This document shows positions 41,826-50,414 of a stretch of 64,000 bases of DNA, in pieces. The notes below the pieces were generated by a model. That model had not been told where the DNA came from. It ran no database searches and was given only the letters and a program-made list of their open reading frames with translations. The DNA is taken from assembly GCA_964411665.1 (NCBI GenBank), contig CAYPMR010000003.1:1-64000 (forward strand). Reading direction: 5' to 3'. The position numbers and the translations under genes are program-made. The DNA comes from CALFCE01 sp964411665 (GTDB lineage Bacteria > Pseudomonadota > Gammaproteobacteria > Granulosicoccales > Granulosicoccaceae). Each line of letters starts with the position of its first letter. Positions within the stretch are counted from its first letter, which is position 1.

Positions 41826-42998
41826 ATGTCTGAATCGAAAAAGCTTGTTATCAAAAATATCGGTCTGCTACTATCAGGAAAAATTGAACAGCCCATCATT
41901 GATGGCAACTGTCTAATCGCCGTGGACGGAAAGATTACAGCCTGGGGTGATGAGAAAAACCTCGATACAGAAGGTGCGACAACAGAGATAGATGCAAACG
42001 GCGTAACTCTCGCACCTGGTCTGATTGACAGCCACATTCATCCCGTCATTGGTGATTACACACCACGTCAACAGCAACTTCACTGGATCGATTCAACGCT
42101 ACATGGAGGCGTGACAACATTGATTTCAGCCGGTGAAGTCCATATGCCGGGTCGCCCTAAAGATATTGTCGGACTCAAGGCAATGGCAATTGCAGCACAG
42201 CGTTGGTATGAGAACTTCAGACCTTCTGGCGTAAAAGTTCACGCAGGCGCTCCCGTTATTGAAAACGGTATGGTTGAACAGGATTTCAAAGACCTGGCAG
42301 ATGCAGGCGTCAAGTTGTTGGGTGAAGTGGGTCTTGGCACAGTCAAGGATGGAAAGACTGCAAAAGAAATGGTTGGCTGGGCACGTAAATACGGTATTCA
42401 AAGCACCATTCACACGGGCGGCCCGTCTATTCCAGGCTCCGGATTAATTGATGCGGACATGGTTCTGGAAACCGGTACAGACATTGTTGGCCACATCAAT
42501 GGAGGACATTCGGCTTTGCCAGATGATCAGATAGTGTGTTTATGCGAAAGCTGCACCAGCGGGTTGGAAATTGTACACAACGGCAATGAGCGCGCAGGCC
42601 TTTTGACCTTAAACACAGCTCGCGAACTCAATAAACTGGATCATATTATTCTGGGTACTGACGGGCCGGCGGGTTCCGGGGTTCAGCCACTTGGCATACT
42701 GCGCATGGTTGCAATGTTATCGAGTCTGGGGAATGTGCCGGCAGAAATAGCGTTTTGTTTTGCAAACGGTAATACTGCTCGACAACGTGAGCTTGATACC
42801 GGATTAATCGAAGAAGGTTATTGTGCGGATTTTGTTCTTATGGATCAGGCTCAACATTCGCCTGGTAAAACAATTCTGGAATCGGTAGAGCAAGGCAATC
42901 TTCCTGGCGTAGGCATGACGATTATCGATGGTGTCGTGACCAGTGAACGCAGTCGCAACACCCCGCCTGCTACGCGCTTACCCATGCTGCACGCGTAA
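41826..42998 (+). CDS. ena: Enamidase-like binuclear amidohydrolase
   Basis: A 390-residue amidohydrolase-superfamily enzyme very like E. barkeri enamidase, which opens 1,4,5,6-tetrahydro-6-oxonicotinate to 2-formylglutarate and ammonia. Metal ligands can be placed: His70 and His72 (GLIDSHIHP), Glu167 as bridging residue in GEVGLGTVK where related enzymes use a carboxylated Lys, His196 (IHTGGPSIPGSG), His223 (GHINGG) and Asp279 (LGTDGPAGSGVQPLGILRM; read in part). GDYTPRQQ and HGGVTTLISAGEVHMPGRPKD also match. The gene lies 42 bp after fpr with GGAG before the ATG. Its presence beside an Hnr homologue is the main support for a reductive ring-opening route. Confidence 0.87.
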   Translation: MSESKKLVIKNIGLLLSGKIEQPIIDGNCLIAVDGKITAWGDEKNLDTEGATTEIDANGVTLAPGLIDSHIHPVIGDYTPRQQQLHWIDSTLHGGVTTLISAGEVHMPGRPKDIVGLKAMAIAAQRWYENFRPSGVKVHAGAPVIENGMVEQDFKDLADAGVKLLGEVGLGTVKDGKTAKEMVGWARKYGIQSTIHTGGPSIPGSGLIDADMVLETGTDIVGHINGGHSALPDDQIVCLCESCTSGLEIVHNGNERAGLLTLNTARELNKLDHIILGTDGPAGSGVQPLGILRMVAMLSSLGNVPAEIAFCFANGNTARQRELDTGLIEEGYCADFVLMDQAQHSPGKTILESVEQGNLPGVGMTIIDGVVTSERSRNTPPATRLPMLHA

Positions 42999-43004
42999 CT
43001 GAAC

Positions 43005-43427
43005 ATGTCAGCGACCTCAAAATATAACCTCGAACAACAAATTGGTTATTTGCTGCGCCTCGCCTACCAAAGACACAGTGTCATATTTCAGCACCATATG
43101 CTGTTGGATTTAACCCCCACACAGTTTTCTGCACTAGTACGCATCAACGAAGAGGGATCCTGCTCGCAAAATCTTCTCGGACGAAAGATATCGGTTGATG
43201 TTGCTACGATCAAAGGTGTTGTCGACAGACTAAACAAACGAGGCCTTATAGACTTGCGACCAGACCCTGAAGACAGGCGACGTACTCTGATCAGTCTTAA
43301 ACCCAAAACCAAGAATATGATGGATGAGCTGTGCGCCGCCGGTGAGAAAATATCGGATGAAACCCTGCGTCAATTAACCTCATCCGAGCAGGAACGTTTG
43401 ATGCAGCTGCTAACCAAAATATCTTAG
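43005..43427 (+). CDS. MarR-family transcriptional regulator
   Basis: A 140-residue winged-helix protein. After helix LEQQIGYLLRLAYQRHSVIFQHHM comes LTPTQFSALVRINEEGSCSQNLLGRKISVDVATIKGVVDRLNKRGLIDLRPDPEDRRRTLISL (read in pieces), the full MarR HTH and wing with the DPEDRR signature. It begins 6 bp after the enamidase stop and is the last gene of the fpr-ena-marR operon. It is probably an autorepressor acting at the palindrome 40877-40896, released by an aromatic ligand such as the pathway substrate. Confidence 0.9.
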   Translation: MSATSKYNLEQQIGYLLRLAYQRHSVIFQHHMLLDLTPTQFSALVRINEEGSCSQNLLGRKISVDVATIKGVVDRLNKRGLIDLRPDPEDRRRTLISLKPKTKNMMDELCAAGEKISDETLRQLTSSEQERLMQLLTKIS

Positions 43428-43448
43428 CTGCCTGATTTACACGCTTCT

Positions 43449-44426
43449 TTACATCGACGCTGTCGTTACCGCTGAGGATTTCGAGGTGTCTTCCAGTAAA
43501 CCACTAGCAATCAGCGCTGCTGCTATGCCATCAATCTCAGCTTGTGGCAATTTCATCAACGGTGGCCGAACCACCGCGCGATCCTGTCGGCCGAGCAGCA
43601 CCGCTGCCTCTTTCATACGGTTGTGCATGTCGAGAAACGGAGCGCGATAAAACGCTTGTGCAATGGGCCTGATGCGTTCATTCAGCTGCTGTGCATCCGC
43701 CAGGTTTTTCTGTTGCATTGCTTTAAACAGTTGCGATTGCAGATCCGGGATGATGCTGCCAGCACCTGACAACAATCCGTTACAACCCGTGCCAAGTGAC
43801 TGCATTAACCATGCGCTATTAGTACTGAGAACATTGACCGGTCGCGCTAGCGACTGCAGTGTGCTTACATTGCGTTCGTGCTCTGCAGGTTCTGCAGTCC
43901 AGTCCTTGATCGCACGGATCGAAGGCACGGCTTCAAACAAACGCAACAATGTGTCGAGCGGATAAGCGAGGTTTGTCCAGCGAGCATAGTTAAACGCAAT
44001 TAAGGGCAGATCGGTTGCGTCGGCGATAATCTTGAAATGCGTTTCTGCCATTTCCGGGCGTAACTCACCACCCATCATCAGCGCATTGGACGGAAACACC
44101 AGTAAGGCACTGGCGCCAGCCTTCTCTGACATTCGTGCTATTTGAGCGGCTTCAAGACTGCCATCGGCATAAATACCTGCAATCACCGGTAACTGATCAC
44201 CGATACAATCAACGGTGCGTTCAAGAATTTCCTGTTGCTCATCCAGGGTACAGGCATGAATCTCTGATGCATGCCCATTCACTGTGATTGCAGATAAGCC
44301 GTCAGTGGCACAAACATCCTGCAGGTGCCGATTCATTTCTGACCAATTGATGGAGAAGTCAGTATTGAAAGGTAACAAGGTAGCTGGAATAACACCGGCC
44401 GGAATAAAGTTCTTGTGTTTATTCAT
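43449..44426 (-). CDS. DapA-family (dihydrodipicolinate synthase / N-acetylneuraminate lyase) aldolase
   Basis: A ~325-residue TIM-barrel Schiff-base aldolase or hydratase. Visible: GVIPATLLPFNTDFSINW opening, TVNGHASEIHACTLDEQQEIL, LLVFPSNALMMGG, the conserved Tyr in IAFNYARW and the Schiff-base Lys in IRAIKDWTAEP. ATG 44426 has AGGA 5 nt upstream and is preferred to the longer start at 44447. It begins 27 bp after livF and so is the last gene of the importer operon, suggesting that it acts on the imported compound or its product. It is not the lysine-pathway DapA, which has a GTTGE loop here replaced by VNGHASE. Confidence 0.83.
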   Translation of the reverse strand: MNKHKNFIPAGVIPATLLPFNTDFSINWSEMNRHLQDVCATDGLSAITVNGHASEIHACTLDEQQEILERTVDCIGDQLPVIAGIYADGSLEAAQIARMSEKAGASALLVFPSNALMMGGELRPEMAETHFKIIADATDLPLIAFNYARWTNLAYPLDTLLRLFEAVPSIRAIKDWTAEPAEHERNVSTLQSLARPVNVLSTNSAWLMQSLGTGCNGLLSGAGSIIPDLQSQLFKAMQQKNLADAQQLNERIRPIAQAFYRAPFLDMHNRMKEAAVLLGRQDRAVVRPPLMKLPQAEIDGIAAALIASGLLEDTSKSSAVTTASM

Positions 44427-44452
44427 AATATTCCTGCTTGTTACCAAAACTT

Positions 44453-45100
44453 TTAAGCGCTGGAACGAACGCCACCACGCTCTATAACGTAAAGCTGGTC
44501 GAGAAGCCCAGCAAGGTGTTGATCGTTTGATTCAGCGATAAGAACTGACAAACCTTCATTTTTAAGATCGCGCAACACATCCAGCATTCTTTTCGCCAAT
44601 ACCGGTGCAATACCTTCGGTTGGTTCATCCAGCAGCAGCACTTGTTTACCAATCATCAGTGAGCGGGCCAGAGACACCAATTTTTGTTGCCCACCGGACA
44701 GTGCGCTTGCTGGTCGTTTACTGAACTCTGCAACTTCCGGTATCAGCTGGTAGATCCAGTTTAAGCGCTGCTCCGATCCCGGGCTTTTGGTTGCCCAGAT
44801 CGGCAGCAGGATATTTTCTTCTACTGTGAGTGTTGGCACCAAGCGCCGGTCTTCAGGCATAAAACCAATGCCCATGTGCGCGCGTCGATAGTCTGCCTCC
44901 GCAAGCAAGCTGCCATTGTCGAGGCTTATGCTGCCGTCAGAGACAGGCAACAGGCCCATAATGGAGCGTAGCAAGGTGGTTTTACCCGCACCGTTACGCC
45001 CTATCAATCCACACATGGACCCGGTATCCACCGATAAACTGACATTACGCAGAATGGGTGTGGCGCCGATATTGACATCAAGATTCTGAATCTCAAGCAT
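44453..45100 (-). CDS. livF: Branched-chain-type ABC transporter ATPase LivF (system 1)
   Basis: A ~215-residue ATPase. Walker A GRNGAGKTT, Q-loop region VPTLTVEENILL, signature LSGGQQK and Walker B VLLLDEPTEGIAP are present. The start is ATG 45100, with GGAG 9 nt upstream; it overlaps the livG stop by 8 bp. A longer start at 45151 would begin far inside livG. It pairs with LivG to power the LivHM permease. Confidence 0.91.
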   Translation of the reverse strand: MLEIQNLDVNIGATPILRNVSLSVDTGSMCGLIGRNGAGKTTLLRSIMGLLPVSDGSISLDNGSLLAEADYRRAHMGIGFMPEDRRLVPTLTVEENILLPIWATKSPGSEQRLNWIYQLIPEVAEFSKRPASALSGGQQKLVSLARSLMIGKQVLLLDEPTEGIAPVLAKRMLDVLRDLKNEGLSVLIAESNDQHLAGLLDQLYVIERGGVRSSA

Positions 45101-45872
45101 GGGCCGGCTCTCCATGATCACCAATAACGAACTCGCGCACGGCAGGGTCATTCAGTGCAATATCAGGTGGCGCATCGGCAATGATCCGCCCTTCGTAAAA
45201 TGCGATAACCCGACTGACATAGCGTTCGACGATTTCCATATCATGCTCGATGAACAAAACCGTCACACTCTCCTCTTTGAGCGCTTTCATCACCACATCC
45301 ATTAAGCCGAATTTTTCTTCGACACTGATGCCACTAGTTGGCTCATCGAGAAGCAGTACCGAAGGCTTTGAGACCATCGCCATGGCTATATCGAGTAACT
45401 TGCGTATTCCCTGAGGCAGTGTGCTGGTTTCCTGATTGCTGTATTCGGTCATTCCGTACTGTTCCAGAATTTTTTCACTGGTAGCGATCAACTCAGGTCG
45501 GTATAGCGGCTTTAACATACTGCCACCGGCCAGATGATCAGCAATACCGGCAGCTTCCATCAGATTTTCAAAAACCGTTTGCGTTAAAAATACCTGTGGC
45601 ACTTGAAAGGAGCGACTCATTCCGAGACCAGTGATCTGTCTTGGTTTATGGCGGGTAATTTCTTTGTCACGCAAAAATATCTGACCCGACGTGGGCTTTA
45701 GATAGCCGGTCACCATATTGACAAAGGTTGTTTTACCAGCGCCATTAGCGCCGATGATGCCAACGATTTCACCGGGCGTGACTTTGACATTAATATCGTC
45801 AGCGGCGACTACTGCACCGAACGACTTATTAAGACCGCGCGTTTCCAGCAGGATGTCTTCAGAATTATTCAT
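45093..45872 (-). CDS. livG: Branched-chain-type ABC transporter ATPase LivG (system 1)
   Basis: A 259-residue ATPase. Walker A GANGAGKTT, the MSRSFQVPQVF Q-loop block, Walker B VLLLDEPTSGIS and the H-loop LFIEHDMEIV are visible; the LivG-type C-terminal strand AFYEGRIIADAPPDIALNDPAVREFVIG is complete. In the signature position it reads LPQGIRKLLDIAMAM rather than LSGGQ, which is a known LivG variation. The ATG at 45872 overlaps the livM stop by 4 bp. Confidence 0.91.
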   Translation of the reverse strand: MNNSEDILLETRGLNKSFGAVVAADDINVKVTPGEIVGIIGANGAGKTTFVNMVTGYLKPTSGQIFLRDKEITRHKPRQITGLGMSRSFQVPQVFLTQTVFENLMEAAGIADHLAGGSMLKPLYRPELIATSEKILEQYGMTEYSNQETSTLPQGIRKLLDIAMAMVSKPSVLLLDEPTSGISVEEKFGLMDVVMKALKEESVTVLFIEHDMEIVERYVSRVIAFYEGRIIADAPPDIALNDPAVREFVIGDHGEPAHA

Positions 45873-46867
45873 CGTTGCTTGCGTCCCTTGAAGGGTAATG
45901 CCAGCAGTGACCAAACGCCGCCCGGTAGGAAGAATATAATCAACAGTAAACTGGTGCCGACGATCAGTTGCCAGGCATGAGGCGCCCACTCAAATGCATA
46001 AGTTCTTATAAGATCAAATATGACTGAACCAATGAACGGTGCGGCAACACTGCCAGTACCACTTAATATGGTGACAAAAACCAGCTCGCCCGATGCCGTC
46101 CAGTTAACCATGGAATCAGGGTCTACCTGGTTTAATGACAAAGCCAGCGCTGCACCACCAAGGCCAGCAAGAGCGGCAGACATGGTGTACTTGATGTGAA
46201 TGGCCTTGGCTACAGAGTAACCAAGATACTCAACACGAATTTCGTTGTCGCGAATAGCCGTGGTGAGATGACCAAGCGTTGAGCGTAAGTAAAAATGTAC
46301 ACAGATAGCAGCGATATAACCGATCAGACATAACATGATAAACAAAGCTAGTCGCGCATTCTGAGAATCGGCAAACTCATAACCGAAAAATGTAGCTGAA
46401 GCGACATTAAACCCATCGGTGCTACCCAGTGATTCTGTCTTTACCAATATACCGTACAGGATCATCGAAAATGCCAGAGACAGCATGGCAAAAAATATCT
46501 CGCGATAGTTACGCAGTATAAAACCGAGCAAAAATCCGACGGTGGCTGCTACAAGCAATGATGCAGGAATGAGGATAGCGACGTCTGTAATTCCGAATGT
46601 CTTACCCATCAACGCAACCGTATAAGCGCCAAGACCGTAATACAGTGCATGGCCGAACGACACCAGTCCCATACGCCACAGTACAAGCAGTCCAATCACC
46701 GACAAAGCACGAGCAAAGGAAATAGTAAATATATTAAGAAGCCAAGCCGGTATCAAAAACGCTATAACTATAGCTGCGATTAACCCGAGAGTTAGACCCG
46801 CTATGGTCCAGTCACGTTTGTGTGCCTGTTGTACGCGCTGAAGACTGGTGCTTTCGCCAGTAGCCAT
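45869..46867 (-). CDS. livM: Branched-chain-type ABC permease LivM (system 1)
   Basis: A 332-residue inner-membrane permease with 8-10 hydrophobic helices. LWRMGLVSFGHALYYGLGAYTVALM is the LivM G-loop-like opening, RNYREIFFAMLSLAFSMILYGILVK and the cytoplasmic EYLGYSVAKAIHIKYTMSAALAGLGGAALAL follow, and GTGSVAAPFIGSVIFDLIRTY closes the EAA-like region (all read in part). It overlaps livG by 4 bp and begins 3 bp after livH. Confidence 0.91.
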   Translation of the reverse strand: MATGESTSLQRVQQAHKRDWTIAGLTLGLIAAIVIAFLIPAWLLNIFTISFARALSVIGLLVLWRMGLVSFGHALYYGLGAYTVALMGKTFGITDVAILIPASLLVAATVGFLLGFILRNYREIFFAMLSLAFSMILYGILVKTESLGSTDGFNVASATFFGYEFADSQNARLALFIMLCLIGYIAAICVHFYLRSTLGHLTTAIRDNEIRVEYLGYSVAKAIHIKYTMSAALAGLGGAALALSLNQVDPDSMVNWTASGELVFVTILSGTGSVAAPFIGSVIFDLIRTYAFEWAPHAWQLIVGTSLLLIIFFLPGGVWSLLALPFKGRKQR

Positions 46868-46870
46868 GGT

Positions 46871-47773
46871 TTAAATCTTCCTGCTTTTGGGTGGGGCAAA
46901 CAGACCTTCGGGTCTGAACACCAGCACTGTAGCCATTACTGCAAACACGACGAACAGCTCAACCTGAGGAAACTTGTGTACCGCTATGGCGCGGGCAATA
47001 CCCACGATCAATGCCCCGATGACCGCACCCGGTATGCTACCCATGCCACCGATGGCGACAACTGCAAAAGACAGCACCACCACATCAACGCCAAAGCCGG
47101 GAGCGACAGACACAGTAGGTGCGATATAAGCGCCACCCAATGCACCGAGCATTGCACCCATGATGAAAGTCACGAGATACACGCGTTTGACATTAATACC
47201 CATGGAAATCGCCATCTCTCGATCGTGAATAACCGCGACCAGTAATCTGCCCCAGACTGTACGCGTTAGTACTAACCAGAGAACGAGTCCGACTGTCACT
47301 GCCAGAGCAATCATGGTCAGCTTGTAGACATCGCGTGTGATGCCACCAATATCTACAGCACCAACAGCTATCATCGGCTCGTAGGCAAAATAAGGGTCGA
47401 CACCAAAGAACAATAGAATCAGATCTTCCAGAATCAGGAATAGCGCGAAGGTGGCGAGAACCGTGATGACCTCATCACGATCATACATAAACCGCAAAAT
47501 GCCACGCTCGATCACAAATCCCAGCACTACACCGACAATAACGGTGGCTGCGGCGATCATCAAAAACGTAGAACCCTCGGAGAAACCCAAATTAGTCCAG
47601 CGACCAATCAGGAAGGCAGACATGTACGCACCCCAGGCATAGAAATTACCGTGCGCGACATTGAGGATTTTCATGACGCCGAAGACCAGCGTCAATCCGA
47701 CTGACACAATAAACAGATATGAGGAGAACTCAAGCCCGTCTATCAGAATGGTTAGTGCCGTATCAAAATCCAT
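46871..47773 (-). CDS. livH: Branched-chain-type ABC permease LivH (system 1)
   Basis: A 300-residue permease. GLEFSSYLFIVSVGLTLVFGVMKILNVAHGNFYAWGAYMS is the diagnostic LivH opening (read in part), with ERGILRFMYDRDEVITVLATFALFLILEDLI and AVVAIGGMGSIPGAVIGALIVGIARA near the end. It forms the channel with LivM. It lies 167 bp downstream of the binding-protein gene, with an inverted repeat between. Confidence 0.91.
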   Translation of the reverse strand: MDFDTALTILIDGLEFSSYLFIVSVGLTLVFGVMKILNVAHGNFYAWGAYMSAFLIGRWTNLGFSEGSTFLMIAAATVIVGVVLGFVIERGILRFMYDRDEVITVLATFALFLILEDLILLFFGVDPYFAYEPMIAVGAVDIGGITRDVYKLTMIALAVTVGLVLWLVLTRTVWGRLLVAVIHDREMAISMGINVKRVYLVTFIMGAMLGALGGAYIAPTVSVAPGFGVDVVVLSFAVVAIGGMGSIPGAVIGALIVGIARAIAVHKFPQVELFVVFAVMATVLVFRPEGLFAPPKSRKI

Positions 47774-47806
47774 AGGTAGGCGTGACTTTGATGTTTAAAG
47801 AATATG

Positions 47807-47834
47807 GATGTTAAAACCAGTAAGCTTTAACATC
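47807..47834 (-). terminator. Stem-loop between livK and livH (system 1)
   Basis: GATGTTAAA (47807-47815) and TTTAACATC (47826-47834) form a perfect 9-bp stem with a 10-nt loop, starting 33 bp upstream of livH. AT-rich and without a strong T-run in the livK direction, so probably an attenuator or mRNA-processing hairpin rather than a full stop. Confidence 0.5.
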
Positions 47835-47940
47835 GATAAGTAATATTGATAGTTAGACAAGTAGATAAGCACCCCATGTTAACGCACAAGGCGTACACAT
47901 GAGGTGATATCGACTAACTAAGAAACAGGAGAGGTATTCC

Positions 47941-49275
47941 TTAACACTCAGCCCCTTCCATACCGCCTTCGATCCATTCAACACTGGTTTTGCCATCTGG
48001 TGGCATAACGCATTTGGCCGGATAGAACTTCACATCTGTAACACCTGGCTCACCATTTTCACTGTCGTACTTGGTAATGCCATAGACGTTTTCGGTAATA
48101 GCCTGGTGGCCACCACCTAATGCGAAATCGACAGTTGTGCTGAAGCTCTCAAACGATGAACCCTTGATCGCAGCGATTACCTGATCTTGGTTCGGGAACG
48201 AACCTCCATTGTCTTTCATCGCTGTATCGTAGCCGTACTTGGCAGTAAGAATTGCTTGAGCATACTGGTAGGCAGGGCCTGAAGGGTAAGTGCCATAACG
48301 GTCTTTATAGGTGTTTACAAACCATGTGTTCAACGGCGTGTCACGGTCTCTTACCAAAATACCGTAGGGCCCACGTGCGCCGAGAATTATGCCATCAGGT
48401 AATTTTTTACCAAGACGATACGAAGCAGTTCCGCCGACAGTCAGGATAACCTTGTTCTTTTTAAACAAGCCGCGGATGTTTGCCTGGGAGATAAAGCTTT
48501 CAAGATCACCACCCCAAAAACTCGAATGAACAATTTCTGACTTGTCCAGAGACAAGGCTGATATTTCAGTACCGTACTGACCTGCAAAAATTTTCGGGAA
48601 CTGAAGTTTATCTGATGCTTTAGCGTCCTCATCCAGTACTTTCATGGACAGATCAAAATCGCGCCATGAATCCTGTCCCCAGGCATAGTTCTGGTTAATG
48701 CCAGTATAGGAATGTGCATCCGGGAAAATCTCGCGAATATAATGTGCAGCAGCTACATTATCTGCAGTCGCGTGAGACATCGAGCGAAAAATATAATTAC
48801 GTGGTGCTTCTTCAAATACCCGTGGTGTACCGCAAGTGGCGAATATAGTTAAACGCTTCAGTTCTTCAATGACCGGCGCCAATGCTGCACAGGTACCGGA
48901 TGAAATGTAACCCGCGACAAGATCAACTTCCCTTTTTTGTACAAGATTTCGATACTCGGGAACCTGTTTCGCATTGCCACCCGCTTCATCAATAAAAATG
49001 GCTTCTGCAGCAGCTCCTGCAAAGCCTTCTGCGCTGTAGGGCTCTGGCAGTTTGCCTGCATTGATGGCATCAATGACCATCTCGGCGCCGTTTCGAGCAG
49101 GTACACCAAAGGGGCCAGCTGCCGGACCGGATAGAAAAGCCGGGACAGCGATTTTGATAGCATCTTTAGCCTGAACTGTCGTTGTTGCTGCCGTCAGTAC
49201 AAAAGCTGATACCCCGATCGCCAGCAATTTGCTTACACGACTCGTACAGACAGGCGCGGAAAATGAATTTTTCAT
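47941..49275 (-). CDS. livK: Branched-chain-type periplasmic binding protein (system 1)
   Basis: A 444-residue type I periplasmic binding protein. The Sec leader SKLLAIGVSAFVLTAATTTVQAKDA is visible. The mature fold opens IKIAVPAFLSGPAAGPFGVPARNGAEMVIDAIN (read in part) and has YISSGTCAALAPVIEELKR and ATCGTPRVFEEAPRNYIFRSM. It is larger than LivJ/LivK (~345), as in subfamilies for amides, aromatic acids or urea, so a non-amino-acid ligand is likely. A very strong ribosome binding site (GGAGGAG) precedes the ATG. It is the first gene of the livK-H-M-G-F-dapA-like operon next to the ring-degradation genes. Confidence 0.88.
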   Translation of the reverse strand: MKNSFSAPVCTSRVSKLLAIGVSAFVLTAATTTVQAKDAIKIAVPAFLSGPAAGPFGVPARNGAEMVIDAINAGKLPEPYSAEGFAGAAAEAIFIDEAGGNAKQVPEYRNLVQKREVDLVAGYISSGTCAALAPVIEELKRLTIFATCGTPRVFEEAPRNYIFRSMSHATADNVAAAHYIREIFPDAHSYTGINQNYAWGQDSWRDFDLSMKVLDEDAKASDKLQFPKIFAGQYGTEISALSLDKSEIVHSSFWGGDLESFISQANIRGLFKKNKVILTVGGTASYRLGKKLPDGIILGARGPYGILVRDRDTPLNTWFVNTYKDRYGTYPSGPAYQYAQAILTAKYGYDTAMKDNGGSFPNQDQVIAAIKGSSFESFSTTVDFALGGGHQAITENVYGITKYDSENGEPGVTDVKFYPAKCVMPPDGKTSVEWIEGGMEGAEC

Positions 49276-49313
49276 TTGCTCCTCCTCCAGAAAGAATTAA
49301 TAAAATGTGCAGA

Positions 49314-49346
49314 TGCTGATCTGCTTGATCAGCTTGATCAGCTTGC
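49314..49346. repeat. CTTGATCAG tandem repeat upstream of livK
   Basis: In the livK leader the 9-mer CTTGATCAG occurs twice head to tail, flanked by the imperfect copies CTGATCTG and CTTGCAGCA. Each unit contains the self-complementary TGATCA. It is about 45-70 bp upstream of the ATG and may be a regulator-binding array or simple slippage. Confidence 0.55.
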
Positions 49347-49487
49347 AGCAATTTTCAGCGTGTAACGAACCTAACACGGGAGCCACGCCTAGCAAAGGAA
49401 AAACTATAAAGCGAGAAGTGATACAGCAGTAATACCCCGTAAAAACGTCATCGCGTCAAGGTTCCAGCTATTGCTGCACCTTAGAAT

Positions 49488-50318
49488 CTACAGGTCTTTT
49501 AAAACAGGGACTTCCGCTGTTTCGTCAATATCGGTTATCAACATGTGGCCGGGTTTGTGGGTAATGGCCAGCGGCAGTCTGGCCCGCATTAAGGCATTTT
49601 GCGGTGTCACACCACAAGCCCAAAAAACGGGTATCTTATTACCTATCGGCACGGGTGCATCACCCCATTCCGGCCGCGATAGGTCATTAATTCCGATAGC
49701 GGCGGGATCCCCCCTGTGTACCGGGCCACCATGCGCTAATGGATAGCGCTGTGAAATTTGCACAACTTCATCGATACGGGTTTCATCTATAGCGCGCATC
49801 GACACCACCGTCTCGCCGTCAAACGGGCCCGATGGACAAGTCATCATGTTCGATCGGTACATTGGCACGTTACGATTTTGCTCAACGTGGCTGACAGGTA
49901 TTCCTGCCGCCAACAATGCTGATTCAAAGGTAAAAGAACAACCAATCGCAAACGCAACATAGTCATCGCGCCAAAGAGAACACAAATCTGTTACCGATTC
50001 AGACAACAAACCATCCCGATAAATGTTGTATGCCGGCACATCAGTGCGGATATCAATATCACGCCCCAGTGTTCTGAAGACAGGGTCGCCGGTGTCTGAT
50101 ACCCCGACAAGCGGACAGGGTTTTGGATTGCGTTGACAAAAACGCATGAAATCAAGCGCGTATTGCTCTGGCAAAATAACCAGATTAGCCTGCAGAACAC
50201 CCTTGGCATGACCCGCCGTATGCCCTTGAAACGTACCTTCCCGAATTGCTTGCCGTAATGACGTGACAGCTTTGATGCAAGATGGTAACGCGATCTTGTG
50301 AGTCATCTTGGAAGTCAT
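49488..50318 (-). CDS. DUF1445 putative hydro-lyase (D-glutamate cyclase-like)
   Basis: A 276-residue protein of PF07286. The family blocks REGTFQGHTAGHAKGVLQANLVILP (read in part), GDPVFRTLGRDIDIRTDVPAYNIYRDG, VAFAIGCSFTFESALLAAGIPV, FDGETVVSMRAI, RYPLAHGGPVHRGDPAAIGI and FWACGVTPQNAL are all present. Mammalian and some bacterial members relate to D-glutamate cyclase; most bacterial members are named putative hydro-lyase with no proven substrate. The gene is alone between livK of system 1 and the NHL protein. ATG 50306 (MTHKIALP) is an alternative start. Confidence 0.86.
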   Translation of the reverse strand: MTSKMTHKIALPSCIKAVTSLRQAIREGTFQGHTAGHAKGVLQANLVILPEQYALDFMRFCQRNPKPCPLVGVSDTGDPVFRTLGRDIDIRTDVPAYNIYRDGLLSESVTDLCSLWRDDYVAFAIGCSFTFESALLAAGIPVSHVEQNRNVPMYRSNMMTCPSGPFDGETVVSMRAIDETRIDEVVQISQRYPLAHGGPVHRGDPAAIGINDLSRPEWGDAPVPIGNKIPVFWACGVTPQNALMRARLPLAITHKPGHMLITDIDETAEVPVLKDL

Positions 50319-50414
50319 AGAGGTTGCCGAGTGGCAATATGGATTAAGAAGCCAGCTTATTTATCCAGATCCTGAACTCCACGTCAACCCACCAACATTT
50401 CCTCTATGCTGACA

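Noticed and set aside
43449..44426. Annotating the aldolase as lysine-pathway dapA
   Set aside because: The substrate loop lacks the TTGE motif and the gene is the tail of a transport operon.
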